Shown piece by piece: positions 15,570 through 24,205 of a DNA stretch of 28,396 nucleotides. The DNA lies in the IMG/VR virus record IMGVR_UViG_3300020446_001207, positions 1 through 28,396 of that record; one strand, written 5' to 3'. Both the position numbers and the translations under genes were made by a program. The notes under the pieces were generated by a model. That model saw nothing but the letters and a program-made list of their open reading frames with translations, was not told the origin of the DNA and made no database searches. Within the stretch, counting starts at the first letter, position 1; each line of letters starts with the position of its first letter. Origin of the DNA: a virus.

Positions 15570-17160
15570 TAAATTGTTCCTTTAGCCATTCAAAGTCGTT
15601 TATTAACCTAAGATCAGCCCCGCTAGAAAGGCCAAACTCCATACCAGCGGTAGCGCCTGCCAAAGCGTATTTGCCATGCTGTCTATCATGTCCCACGGTT
15701 GTCCAAGTTTTAAGTCTTGCATTTGTTTCATCCTCCTTTTGTCTATCAATTACTTTACTGCTTAATTTTGCACATTCTCTAAATGCACTTTTCCATGTAT
15801 TGAAAGGATCAGTGTTAAATGCAGTAATGTTACTAATCCTTTCCATTTTCTTAAACTTGCTACTAATACTTGTAGTCATATCTACACGACTTACATCTAA
15901 ACGTCTTGTCAATTCTGTAGGCAGTAACTTCACTCCTCCGTAACCGTATTCTAGATCGTTTATAGGATTTATACTACGCCAAACATGTACAGCATCTTTT
16001 TCCGATAAAGGCACTTCATAATCAAATCTAAAACTATCAAGGACTTCTGCATCACCATCTATTATCCACATCATATCTGTTTCACATATTTCAGCGGCCG
16101 CTTTATGTGCATTGGGAATACCTTTCACACCATGAATACGTTTTAAGTTAGGATATTTGTCTTTTAATCTAGCGTAATTTTCATTTGCATTTGGTTCATT
16201 ATATGTAATCATAAACATATCATAATTTTTTTCTTTTATTTTTGCATTTAAAATAAATGGATGTCTAATACGTGGCGGATTTTGATAGACTCTTTTGAAA
16301 AACTTACTTTGTTCTTCGTCAAATGGTGTTTTTGCAATAGGCATTTCTAAATGTTTTATAATTTCATTTCCATAAAACCAAATTAGTTCATCTCGTTCTT
16401 TATCACTTGAAATTGCTTTTATTTGTTTTTCATACAGCCTGTTTAAATATTCAAAATCTCGCACATTTACATAATCCCAATCTGAAAGCATTGTCATATA
16501 TGCACCTTGCCTTGCTCCAAGCACAGCCCAAAGTCCGTTTTTTACGTCTGCTCCTATCATAGTCCATACATATTGTCTATGTCTATTTTTCCAATGTACA
16601 CCTTTAAAATCTTCTAAAGACGGTCTTTCTCCTTCAACCAAACACATTTTTACACCTTCTCTAAATCCTGCTCTCCAGGCTTGATGTGGAGTAAAATTAT
16701 TTTCTACAGTACTCATACATTCACTCATCTGAATATATTCTAAGTCCCAACAAAAATCTACCTGTGCTTGTGGATTATTAGGATCTGCATTTTCATGTGT
16801 TTTCATTTCTAAGACAGTCTGTCTATCCCAACACTTAATACCACCATTACCATACATTAATCCATTAATTACATTGTACCCTGTCCAACTTACTACATTT
16901 CTTTTAATGTTAACTCCTGGAACAAAGTTAACAGTTTGATTAATAAATTCTGGTTGAACAATATTATCACCGTCGACAGTAATAAACCTTTCAGTTTCAC
17001 ATATTTCTGCACAGGCTTTATGTGAGGCATCACTGCCTTCAACTCCGTGGATACGTTTTGCCCAAGGAACTTTTGTTAATATATCTGCATAATTTTTTTC
17101 AGCGTTAGGTTCGTCATAACTTAGATAAACTACATCGCAATCTGCAACATTTAATTTCAT
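15544..17160 (-). CDS. Glycosyltransferase-like protein with two tandem GT-A-type domains
   Basis: 538 residues made of two homologous halves. Residues 13-65 and 319-370 align closely: both have a Y-x-EPNA start, KRIHGV-x-G, HKA-x-AEICET and end in a D-G-D triplet (D63-G-D65 and D368-G-D370). The DXD-like triplet is the usual nucleotide-sugar and metal site of GT-A folds. Later segments also repeat (AWRAGFREG with TWKSAFREC, then a WT-x-x-G-x-D stretch). Proteins of this kind occur in marine T4-like phages. No membrane segment or signal peptide is visible, so it should act in the host cytoplasm. Donor and acceptor are unknown. Confidence 0.72.
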   Translation of the reverse strand: MKLNVADCDVVYLSYDEPNAEKNYADILTKVPWAKRIHGVEGSDASHKACAEICETERFITVDGDNIVQPEFINQTVNFVPGVNIKRNVVSWTGYNVINGLMYGNGGIKCWDRQTVLEMKTHENADPNNPQAQVDFCWDLEYIQMSECMSTVENNFTPHQAWRAGFREGVKMCLVEGERPSLEDFKGVHWKNRHRQYVWTMIGADVKNGLWAVLGARQGAYMTMLSDWDYVNVRDFEYLNRLYEKQIKAISSDKERDELIWFYGNEIIKHLEMPIAKTPFDEEQSKFFKRVYQNPPRIRHPFILNAKIKEKNYDMFMITYNEPNANENYARLKDKYPNLKRIHGVKGIPNAHKAAAEICETDMMWIIDGDAEVLDSFRFDYEVPLSEKDAVHVWRSINPINDLEYGYGGVKLLPTELTRRLDVSRVDMTTSISSKFKKMERISNITAFNTDPFNTWKSAFRECAKLSSKVIDRQKEDETNARLKTWTTVGHDRQHGKYALAGATAGMEFGLSSGADLRLINDFEWLKEQFNGINSQLD

Positions 17161-17705
17161 TTCATTACCACATGTATAAATTCTAAATCTGAACTAGACA
17201 TGAATATGTCTACTTGCTCAGAAGTTTTAATATTTAAACCAGGAACACTGTTATCAATAAACTTTTCGACTGATATTTGACATGTTTCTAACAGTTTCCT
17301 TGCATCATTTTTTTCTGTTAGGTATAAAATTCTATCTCTAGCAAAAAGATTTGGATTTGTGATTAAATATTTCATATAATCATCTGTAAATTTTCCATAT
17401 GCATACCATCTTTCTTTATCTTGTACAATTTGAAATATGTTCATAGAATCTTGTAACTTAAAAAACTTTTTTAAAGGTATTACATTTTCATTTGCAACTT
17501 CTTCGACAAATTCCTTGCCCTTTTTTATAATTTGATATTTTTTATTTTCATTTATAACAATATAATTGTTTATATCTTCTTCTACATTAACAAATTTAGA
17601 ATATAATTCTCTTGATATTTCAACATAAGTGCTAGTTGGGTCAGGATTGTTAGAAATACCTGTAACTTTTCCTGTTTTCATATCAAACATTGCACAAAAA
17701 ATCAT
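17157..17705 (-). CDS. Protein of unknown function between glycosyltransferase-like genes
   Basis: 182 residues, not recognised. The N-terminal part (FDMKTGKVTGISNN, then a beta-rich NNYIVINENKKYQII) looks like a small beta domain. The C-terminal half is helical with acidic and aromatic residues (FARDRILYLTEKNDARKLL). It overlaps both neighbours by 4 bases in the ATGA manner, which supports real translation and ties it to the glycosyltransferase-like genes. No cysteine clusters, signal peptide or membrane segment. Confidence 0.65.
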   Translation of the reverse strand: MIFCAMFDMKTGKVTGISNNPDPTSTYVEISRELYSKFVNVEEDINNYIVINENKKYQIIKKGKEFVEEVANENVIPLKKFFKLQDSMNIFQIVQDKERWYAYGKFTDDYMKYLITNPNLFARDRILYLTEKNDARKLLETCQISVEKFIDNSVPGLNIKTSEQVDIFMSSSDLEFIHVVMK

Positions 17706-18523
17706 GTTTCTAATGCCTCTACGATTTTATCGTCTAAAAATTCATCTTCAGTATAATGAAAAACATTATGTTGCAAATAATTTCCTATAAAAAGTTGTTT
17801 GTTTTTATTAATTTGCCAATTCAAAACATTTGTCCATTTTAACGGAACATTTGCCCAACCTTGAATATGCGGTTTCATGTGTACAAAAGTAATAAAATTA
17901 TTTTTATCAGTAATTTCTTTTTCTATGCCTAATATTTTACAACATATTGAACAACTTACATCCATACTATACCATTTCTGTTTGTATACCGGTGCATATT
18001 CGCTGTAAAATTTTTTCCAATTATGTGTAACCACTTTTAATAAATCAAAAAATGTTTTTGAAAATTTATTTTTTTTAAAATAAAAAATACCACAGTAAAT
18101 ATTTGGTAAATTATTTGCCTGAAATGTTTTTCTGTAGTAATTATTTTTTATCTTTTCGTGTCTATAAGTAGTTACATTAGATACAAAAAATAAATTGTAA
18201 TTTTTAAGATATTTCCACCAATGAGAAATGTCTCCAGTCATAATCATATCTACATCCATAACAATAGTTTGATTATATGGAGTTAAATCATAAAGTTTGT
18301 ATCTATTTTCTAATTTCCAATCACTATCCTTCGCTTCATCATGTTCAATTGGTATTATTTTATCAAACAAAACTTGATACTTCTTTGGTATTTTATCATT
18401 TGTAATAATAGATACCGATTGGTTCTTTGAATATTTGTGTATGCTTACTGCTAATAGACATGCTTGTTTTACATAATCTGTCGTATCGTTATTTTGGGCT
18501 ATTAAACAGAATCCTTTGCTCAT
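17702..18523 (-). CDS. Glycosyltransferase-like protein (DXD family, copy 2)
   Basis: 273 residues. The layout is that of a small GT-A glycosyltransferase: an N-terminal beta-alpha start (GFCLIAQNND), a strand SVSIITND, YDLTPYNQTIVMDVDMI with the DXD motif at D90-V-D92, and a C-terminal His-containing region. It is a paralogue of the protein at 18520-19332, sharing YDLTPY-x-x-T-x-VMD-x-D. It resembles GT8-like or related enzymes but no family is certain. Cytosolic, no signal peptide. Translation is coupled to the upstream copy through a 4-base overlap. Confidence 0.68.
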   Translation of the reverse strand: MSKGFCLIAQNNDTTDYVKQACLLAVSIHKYSKNQSVSIITNDKIPKKYQVLFDKIIPIEHDEAKDSDWKLENRYKLYDLTPYNQTIVMDVDMIMTGDISHWWKYLKNYNLFFVSNVTTYRHEKIKNNYYRKTFQANNLPNIYCGIFYFKKNKFSKTFFDLLKVVTHNWKKFYSEYAPVYKQKWYSMDVSCSICCKILGIEKEITDKNNFITFVHMKPHIQGWANVPLKWTNVLNWQINKNKQLFIGNYLQHNVFHYTEDEFLDDKIVEALET

Positions 18524-19332
18524 TGCATTACCTTGTCAATGTGTTGATTTAGATCAAATTTATTCATCATATGGATATTTTGATTGTTAATACCACATGC
18601 TGTTTGATTTTCAAGAAAGAATTGAAAAGAATTTCCGTTGCCTTTATACAACTTATCTCTATCAGTGGTATAATAATGTGTACCTGGTAAATCTACTTGT
18701 GGATTAGACATTATATGCAATGCTATAGAAAAGGCAAAATCATTTCTGTAGTTGTTGCCTACAACTTGGTACTGTAATCTATAAAAATTCCAATTTTCTT
18801 GTATATGTTTAATTAGGTCAAACAGTATTTTACTGCTTTTATTTGCTTTGGAAAAATAAAACACTGTAGCCCAAAGCATTGGGATTGAATAATCACTCAC
18901 TCGTAATAGAGTTTTATCATCTCTTTCGCTACATAGGTCAATAAAATTTTTTGTAATTTTAATTTTATTATCATTAAAACAATTTAGTAGACTGTCATTA
19001 GATACAATATAGTCAGTATCCATAACTAAAGTTTTTTCATAAGGTGTAAGATCATAAGCATTTGGTCTGCTATGATTGTTCCAAGTTAATTTTTTGTACT
19101 GTGGACCATTATAGAACTTTTTAGTCTGCTCTGTCGATGTTTTATCATCAATTATACTATCGAAAACATCTACATGTTTTTTGTATTGCCTTTGTAGATA
19201 ACTTTTTGAATCGGTAACAAGTGATACCGGTAAGTTCAAAAACTTTTTTACGTTTTTAGCACAAAAAATAGCGTGTTTAGCATAGTCAATATGAGAATTA
19301 TTGTATGCAAAAAGTAGTATTCCGGAAGTCAT
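18520..19332 (-). CDS. Glycosyltransferase-like protein (DXD family, copy 1)
   Basis: 270 residues. GILLFAYNNSHIDYAKHAIFC opens a Rossmann-like domain, LPVSLVTDS is the second strand, and YDLTPYEKTLVMDTDYI carries the DXD triplet D105-T-D107. A further WATVFYFSK segment matches CGIFYFKK in the paralogue at 17702-18523, supporting tandem duplication. The start shares one base with the stop of the 110-residue gene. The nucleotide-sugar donor and the acceptor (fiber, host glycan or small molecule) cannot be read from the sequence. Confidence 0.68.
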   Translation of the reverse strand: MTSGILLFAYNNSHIDYAKHAIFCAKNVKKFLNLPVSLVTDSKSYLQRQYKKHVDVFDSIIDDKTSTEQTKKFYNGPQYKKLTWNNHSRPNAYDLTPYEKTLVMDTDYIVSNDSLLNCFNDNKIKITKNFIDLCSERDDKTLLRVSDYSIPMLWATVFYFSKANKSSKILFDLIKHIQENWNFYRLQYQVVGNNYRNDFAFSIALHIMSNPQVDLPGTHYYTTDRDKLYKGNGNSFQFFLENQTACGINNQNIHMMNKFDLNQHIDKVMQ

Positions 19333-19664
19333 TATGCAATCAAATCCTCAACTTTCCTTTTAGATTTAATTTTCGAGTATTCTTCATAATACTCTGTTGT
19401 TGCTTTTTGATGTTGTATTCTAATATCTAATAAAAATTTCTTTGTATCTACTTTCACTGGTAAATTATTATCATCTATTAGAACATAACTGTCATACTTT
19501 ACCGCGTCTAGGAAAGAAATTAAGTCGGCAGTGATCGTAAATTTACCGCCATTAAAATAATAAACTAAGTTTTGTTGATAATTTTCCCATAACAATCTTT
19601 TTTGATTGTTTAGAGTAGTCATGTAATTACTAAATTCTAATGCTTTATCTAATCTTGAATCCAT
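19332..19664 (-). CDS. Small conserved phage protein, function unknown
   Basis: 110 residues, starting MDSRLDKALEFSNY. I recognise this as a type widespread in marine T4-like myoviruses without assigned function. It is predicted helix, central beta (YYFNGGKFTI), then VLIDDNNLPVKVD and a C-terminal helix rich in Lys, Glu and Tyr. GGAGA lies six bases before the ATG. It is the first gene after the consensus promoter at 19687-19715, so it heads the operon. Confidence 0.78.
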   Translation of the reverse strand: MDSRLDKALEFSNYMTTLNNQKRLLWENYQQNLVYYFNGGKFTITADLISFLDAVKYDSYVLIDDNNLPVKVDTKKFLLDIRIQHQKATTEYYEEYSKIKSKRKVEDLIA

Positions 19665-19686
19665 TATATATCTCCAATATGACTAT

Positions 19687-19715
19687 AGTATATACTAAAA
19701 CGGTCTATTTGTCAA
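19687..19715 (-). promoter_or_regulatory. Consensus-like sigma70 promoter at the head of the enzyme operon
   Basis: On the minus strand TTGACA (19715-19710) is followed after exactly 17 bp by TATACT (19692-19687), one base off the -10 consensus. The expected start near 19680 gives a leader of about 16 nt with GGAGA before the ATG at 19664. The -10 lies in a perfect 10-bp palindrome, AGTATATACT (19687-19696). It sits in the only sizeable gap between the structural genes and the enzyme chain. Sequence and spacing are seen; activity is inferred. Confidence 0.75.
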
Positions 19716-19727
19716 GTTATATATGGA

Positions 19728-20687
19728 TTAAACTAGTTCTGATGTATTTGAATATGATGGGGTTGTGACTTCAACATTAGATCCTGTTGCTCTTAATTGT
19801 TGAATTGTGCTTGTAATTGTACCAGTAACATCTTCATCTTCTGCTGGTCCTGCAGGGCCAATGCCACTAGTAACAGGTTGTTGATCACCTGCGTCATTAT
19901 CTTCAAATCTTACTGAAAATTGTAAGACTTTAGGTTCACCGTCTACTACACTATATCTAGCTTGAATTTCGTATTCATTTTCTGCATAATTACCAGATCC
20001 AACTTTAGTAAAAATAGTTTGATATATTGCTGTTAAATCTGCATTGCCTATTGAAGTAGTTGTACCTGTTCCTGTACAAGTAGTATCTGTTCTTCCAAAT
20101 TTAATTGTACCCATGTTAGATAACATATTAGTCCAATCTGTATTTTTAGAATAACTTGAGCCGCCTGCTCTACTAGCAGAAAATCTTATTTCTCCACCTG
20201 CATTGAAAAAGAATCGACGTTGATTTTCATCTGTAAAAGTAACATCAAAATCATGTGTAATTACTCCGTTCCATGCAGTTGTTCTAGTACTGCTTTCTGC
20301 GGACTCTACACTTGAATTTCCACTGTCTAACAATAATTTATTTGTTTCAATTAAAGCTACTGCTGTTTCATAATCGTTGAAGCCACCATCTGTAGATGTA
20401 AGTGTAGCAGTATCGTCTCCAGTTGCATCAGCACCTATTATTTTTCCAGTTGCAATAGCATCTACAGCACTATCTGATCCAGATTGATGATTATTTGCTT
20501 TGTCAACATCAGTCTTTAAGTTTATCATGTCAGTAGCTTGGACTATGTCAGTCACAGCTACTTGAGCACTAGCTAAGGTTTGTCCATAACCAGAGTCTCC
20601 TGACCCTGTTCCCATTATGTTTGAAACTCTACTCTGTAATGAATTAAACTGTGCCGCTGTAATGTTATCGCCGGTTGCTACTGCCAT
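19728..20687 (-). CDS. Virion structural protein (tail/fiber-associated), unassigned
   Basis: 319 residues, low in charge and rich in Gly, Ser, Thr, Ala and Asp, as are many phage structural proteins. It starts MAVATGDNITAAQFNSLQ, a pattern I associate with structural proteins of marine T4-like phages. The N-terminal 130 residues look helical or extended; the middle has beta strands (THDFDVTFTDENQRRFFFNAGGEIRFSAS). The C-terminal 50 residues include a Gly/Pro/Asp-rich linker. It is last of the structural genes and carries AGGA before its ATG. Exact place in the particle unknown. Confidence 0.7.
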   Translation of the reverse strand: MAVATGDNITAAQFNSLQSRVSNIMGTGSGDSGYGQTLASAQVAVTDIVQATDMINLKTDVDKANNHQSGSDSAVDAIATGKIIGADATGDDTATLTSTDGGFNDYETAVALIETNKLLLDSGNSSVESAESSTRTTAWNGVITHDFDVTFTDENQRRFFFNAGGEIRFSASRAGGSSYSKNTDWTNMLSNMGTIKFGRTDTTCTGTGTTTSIGNADLTAIYQTIFTKVGSGNYAENEYEIQARYSVVDGEPKVLQFSVRFEDNDAGDQQPVTSGIGPAGPAEDEDVTGTITSTIQQLRATGSNVEVTTPSYSNTSELV

Positions 20688-20710
20688 ATTCTCATCCTTT
20701 AAGTACTACT

Positions 20711-20719
20711 TTTATTTAG
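20711..20719 (-). promoter_or_regulatory. Candidate T4-like late promoter, weaker match
   Basis: The minus strand reads CTAAATAAA here, about 24 bases before the ATG at 20687. It is a variant of the TATAAATA late -10 used by T4-like phages. The same spacing and a similar word recur in two other structural gaps, which is the main support. Confidence 0.35.
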
Positions 20720-20725
20720 CAATAA

Positions 20726-22234
20726 TTAAACAGCTATTTCAACCATCTTGATTCCGGCATCATCACTGTCTTCTAAACTTTTACCTACGACACATAATGA
20801 ATTTGGCATAGCACTATCTTCTTTTAATCCTGTTGCTGTGCCAGGAGTAGTTCCTGTTACAAGTATATCACCTTTTTTAACTGGTCCTTCTACTTTACAA
20901 GGGACTCTTCCTTTAAGTGCAATAGCTACTCCGTCTATCTCACTGTTCATTAAATGTGCAGGCTCCGTGGATACTACTCCTGCAAGTCTAGTATCGCAAA
21001 ATCTAGCTGATTCTGTTACTTCTGCTTCACCGCCAAATATCAATACAGTACCTGGCTCATAATCTTTGTCAGCTCTATATTTTTCAGCTAAGTCAGCATA
21101 TTGTGCTGAAGTTGCAGTACCAAATAATTTTCCTGCAAAAATGTCTCCGTTTCCGTCTCTAACAACAAGAGTGTTTGCCGCTTGAGCTACACTACCGCTT
21201 CTGTTATTTCCGCCTACGTCTAATGCTGTAGCTACAGTTGCAGTACCGCTAAATGTATTTGCATATATTGTTGAAAACTTGTTAGATACTCCGCCGATGT
21301 CAACTGTTTCATTTCCTGAATATGCTGATAGATTATTATAACCAGGCATGATTGCACCAGCTGTAAATCTTACAGGCATTTTCTGTGCTGAACTTGAATT
21401 GTTTACTTGTATAAAAATTTCTTGGCCCTGCTCATTTGCAATTAGGCCTTTATCATCACTTACAATTTTAATTTTTACGTCATTAGAATCACCTATTGAT
21501 ACACCACTATCACCAAATTCAACAAGATTAGTAAAGTTTGCGTTAAGTGTCTGTACATAATTTGAAGCCGCAATGCCTCCTAATTTATCTGAATTGGAAG
21601 CTGTACCATAAAATCTATGGCTACTTGTGGTTGCTCCTCCACTTGCATTCTGTGTATTTTTAAGTGTAATACCTTGTCGTACAACATCAAAACCTGGATA
21701 TGAAGAAGCATCTGTTGTACCAATAGTAAACTGTACTGAACTAATTATGTGTACTACTTCGTCAGCAATTACTGACACAATTACAGCTCTATTAGTATCT
21801 GTGTCGTCTCTAATAACTCTACTTTGGAACTGTGTAACGGAATCCCCAACACCTTGTGGACCAACTAAAACAAATGTTGAACCATTGTAAGCGTATAACT
21901 GTTCATTGGTAGTATCCCACCAAAAATCTCCAGTGGACAAACCGGCTGGGGTTGTGCCGGATACTTCTGCTCCACCTGTAGTTCTCCATTTAGTTCCGTC
22001 ATAAAATTTTAATTTACTGTTACCGCTATCAAACCAAACTTGACCGCTAAGTGCTTTAGGTGGCTGATTTGCACCTGAAAAATTCTCTAATAAGAATATA
22101 AAATTCTCGTTTTGTATTTCACCATAGCCAGCATAGTTTTTACCTACTAACTTTAAATCCGTAGTTTGGTCAATAGTACCGTCTTCTACTACTGCTAACT
22201 GGGTGGTATTATATCTGTTAATTGTATACGCCAT
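20726..22234 (-). CDS. Tail-fiber-like virion protein with distinct C-terminal domain
   Basis: 502 residues. Residues 1-130 match the N-terminal module of the next two fiber genes: a DG-x-I-x-x-x-T-x-LKL-x-GKNYAGYGE stretch, ENF-x-x-LLENF, then GQ-x-W-[FY]D and GD-[FIL]-W-[VIW]D repeats ending in LVGP. The middle has beta-strand repeats. The C-terminal 127 residues (from about 376) form a separate domain: YADLAEKYRAD, PGTVLIFGG, DTRLAGVVST, GVAIALKGRVPCKV and GDILVTG. This resembles, distantly, the autoproteolytic chaperone domains (peptidase G2 type) at the end of some phage appendage proteins; I cannot confirm cleavage. Confidence 0.78.
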   Translation of the reverse strand: MAYTINRYNTTQLAVVEDGTIDQTTDLKLVGKNYAGYGEIQNENFIFLLENFSGANQPPKALSGQVWFDSGNSKLKFYDGTKWRTTGGAEVSGTTPAGLSTGDFWWDTTNEQLYAYNGSTFVLVGPQGVGDSVTQFQSRVIRDDTDTNRAVIVSVIADEVVHIISSVQFTIGTTDASSYPGFDVVRQGITLKNTQNASGGATTSSHRFYGTASNSDKLGGIAASNYVQTLNANFTNLVEFGDSGVSIGDSNDVKIKIVSDDKGLIANEQGQEIFIQVNNSSSAQKMPVRFTAGAIMPGYNNLSAYSGNETVDIGGVSNKFSTIYANTFSGTATVATALDVGGNNRSGSVAQAANTLVVRDGNGDIFAGKLFGTATSAQYADLAEKYRADKDYEPGTVLIFGGEAEVTESARFCDTRLAGVVSTEPAHLMNSEIDGVAIALKGRVPCKVEGPVKKGDILVTGTTPGTATGLKEDSAMPNSLCVVGKSLEDSDDAGIKMVEIAV

Positions 22235-22256
22235 TTTTTACCCCTGTTTATAAGTA

Positions 22257-22264
22257 TATTTATC
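22257..22264 (-). promoter_or_regulatory. Candidate T4-like late promoter
   Basis: The minus strand reads GATAAATA in the 39-base gap before the fiber gene, ending about 22 bases from its ATG, with AGGGG as ribosome site between. It matches the T4-like late -10 (TATAAATA) except at the first base. No -35 is needed for such promoters. Confidence 0.5.
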
Positions 22265-22273
22265 GCAAACTAA

Positions 22274-24205
22274 TTAAATTGACGACCTACTAATAAACGT
22301 CCAATTGCCTCCTTGTTGCTGATATGTATATAAAAATCTTGTTGCTGTCAAATTAGCAACACCACTTGCTGTATTACTTGCTTGTATGTCTTGTACAACA
22401 CTTTCTGTTCCTGTGCCAGCCGCATCACGCACAGATATAACTGATTTTTCCAAAACTCCAGTTGAATCAGGTGACTGACTTACAGTAATATTAATACCAC
22501 TAACTACTGTATTACTATAAGACACAGTAACAATCTTTGCAAATGTGTTCACTTGAACTTGTCCTGCTGGTTTAAGTGCTTGAATTAATGCTCCTATGCT
22601 ATTTGTAGGTCCGTTACTTGTATTAATATCATTAGGATCTGTTAAACCTGTAATGTCTAATGATAATAGAATATCTTGCGATGTAAGTTGTGTATCAACA
22701 TAATTTTTAGTTGCGGCATCTTGTGCAGATGCTGGGTCAGCTACTCCGGTAATCTTTTGACTATCAATTGTAATGTCTCCGCCTGCTGTAATAGACAACC
22801 CGGTACCGTTAATTCTACTAATAGTACTTGAATCTATGCTGATATTATCAACGGTTAATTCTGTAAGCGTACCAACTCTAGTAACTCCCGTTGCTAACGT
22901 AACTGTTGCTCCTAGTTCTGTTTTGCTTAAAACATCTGTGCCGTCAAATTTTAAATTTGCAACTGGATTTTCTGGTGTACTTATTAAATTTAAATCTTGG
23001 TTGCTTGTCCAAGACTTTGTTGAGTTACTCCATGTAAAATCTTTAGACCCCTGTGAACTTCTTAGAATTATTCCTCCGTCATCTACTGCGGCATCGTTGC
23101 CTTCAGTACTATCGTCTAGTAATCCTAATTCTATATTTTTATCTTCAACTCTAAGAGTTGAAGCATTTATAAATGTGCTATCACCTTTTACAAGTAGACT
23201 ACCTTGTACTGTAACGTCTCCATTTACATCTAATGTAGCAGTAGGTTGTGCTTTGAAAATACCTACTCTTGACACGTCAGCATCAATATATACAGCATTT
23301 AAAAAGCTACTTCCAGTTCTAACTCTTAAAGCTAAATCAGCATTACTTTGTTGTGTTTCTAAAGTAGTAGTACTTCCTGCAATTTTTAAGATTCCGAATT
23401 CAGTATCACCAACTCCTACACTCAAACCTGCACTGTTTTTAATTCTTAAACTTCCAGTTGTTACACCATTTGCATCTGTTGGTAAAAAGTTAGCCGCTGA
23501 CTTTGTAGCACCTGTATCATCAAGTAAACCTTTAGCACTTGTTGCAACACCTCTCCACCAAAATCCTGAAGTACTTGTTTCTTGGTCCAAGTTTGCAATG
23601 TTAAAGCCTTTGTAAAGTCTTTGTCTTTTTGGTGTAAAAGTATCATTAGGATCTGCACTGAAACCCGGTATACTAAATGCTGTTGGAATAATAAATGTTT
23701 CTGGTGAAAAGACACCAAACAATGTGCCACCTATAAATAATTTTAGAATTGTACGTTGGACATCAGTAGTATCTAATTGGGAAGCAGTTTCAAATCCTGT
23801 TTTTCCTTGCCCTGCATCATAAGTAGGTCCGACTAAAACTAAATCAGTGCCGTCAAACAAATAAAGTTTATTTGCTAGACTATCAATCCAAATATCACCT
23901 GCTGTTAAATTACTTGGTTGCGAACTGCTTACAAAAGATCCTGATGATGATCTAAAAATTGTACCATCATATACTTTAAGTTTTTGATCTTGTTTATCAT
24001 ACCATAATTGTCCAACCATTGGATTTGTAGGTTGAGAAGTACTAGCAAAATTTTCTAAAAGTTTTACAAGATTTTCGTTGAAGTATTCTCCAAATCCTTT
24101 ATAATTTTTGCCAATAAGAGTTATATCAGTAGTGGTAGTATCTATAATACCATCTGTTAAGTCTACTAACAGTTCGCCATCAGTTCTATTAATTCTATAA
24201 CTCAT
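22274..24205 (-). CDS. Tail-fiber-like virion protein (second of three related genes)
   Basis: 643 residues. The N-terminal ~130 residues share the module of the flanking fiber genes (TLIGKNYKGFGE, LLENFA, GQLWYD, GDIWID, LVGP). The middle includes LDVNGDVTVQGSLLVKGD and TLRVEDKNIELGLLDD, the beta-helical repeat style common in T4-like fibers of marine phages, then AQDAATKNYVDTQL, which may form a trimeric coiled coil. The end (YTYQQQGGNWTFISRS) has no tail-collar domain. Likely a trimeric fiber or adhesin segment. It follows the collar-domain gene without a gap, with GGAG before the ATG. Confidence 0.82.
   Translation of the reverse strand: MSYRINRTDGELLVDLTDGIIDTTTTDITLIGKNYKGFGEYFNENLVKLLENFASTSQPTNPMVGQLWYDKQDQKLKVYDGTIFRSSSGSFVSSSQPSNLTAGDIWIDSLANKLYLFDGTDLVLVGPTYDAGQGKTGFETASQLDTTDVQRTILKLFIGGTLFGVFSPETFIIPTAFSIPGFSADPNDTFTPKRQRLYKGFNIANLDQETSTSGFWWRGVATSAKGLLDDTGATKSAANFLPTDANGVTTGSLRIKNSAGLSVGVGDTEFGILKIAGSTTTLETQQSNADLALRVRTGSSFLNAVYIDADVSRVGIFKAQPTATLDVNGDVTVQGSLLVKGDSTFINASTLRVEDKNIELGLLDDSTEGNDAAVDDGGIILRSSQGSKDFTWSNSTKSWTSNQDLNLISTPENPVANLKFDGTDVLSKTELGATVTLATGVTRVGTLTELTVDNISIDSSTISRINGTGLSITAGGDITIDSQKITGVADPASAQDAATKNYVDTQLTSQDILLSLDITGLTDPNDINTSNGPTNSIGALIQALKPAGQVQVNTFAKIVTVSYSNTVVSGINITVSQSPDSTGVLEKSVISVRDAAGTGTESVVQDIQASNTASGVANLTATRFLYTYQQQGGNWTFISRSSI

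Larger units (their letters stand above)
229..19664 (-). other. Predicted polycistronic unit of 20 overlapping genes
   Basis: Between the two consensus promoters, neighbouring genes overlap by 1-26 bases, except for gaps of 22 bases (12291-12312) and 1 base (1562). Many junctions are ATGA or TAATG, the usual signature of coupled translation. I see no terminator-like hairpin with a T-run within it. The unit would deliver the glycosyltransferase-like, methyltransferase, radical SAM and accessory enzymes together. Additional internal promoters cannot be excluded. Confidence 0.6.

Noticed and set aside
1-19664. Bacterial genomic island rather than phage DNA
   Set aside because: The enzyme chain continues on the same strand and in the same A/T-rich style directly from T4-like structural genes, with no integrase, transposase, tRNA or flanking repeats seen.
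19687-19696. Palindrome AGTATATACT as a repressor operator
   Set aside because: It is short and coincides with the -10 box, where A/T-rich self-complementary sequence arises easily; no second copy was noticed.
22773-23615. Long plus-strand open frame (280 codons) opposite a fiber gene
   Set aside because: It lies wholly within a well-supported minus-strand fiber gene, has low-complexity Ser/Pro/Val/Leu content typical of an antisense shadow, and no known motif.
23461-23730. Minus-strand frame of 89 codons inside the 643-residue fiber gene
   Set aside because: It is in another frame of the same strand, fully inside a coding gene and Gln/Leu-rich as expected of an out-of-frame reading.
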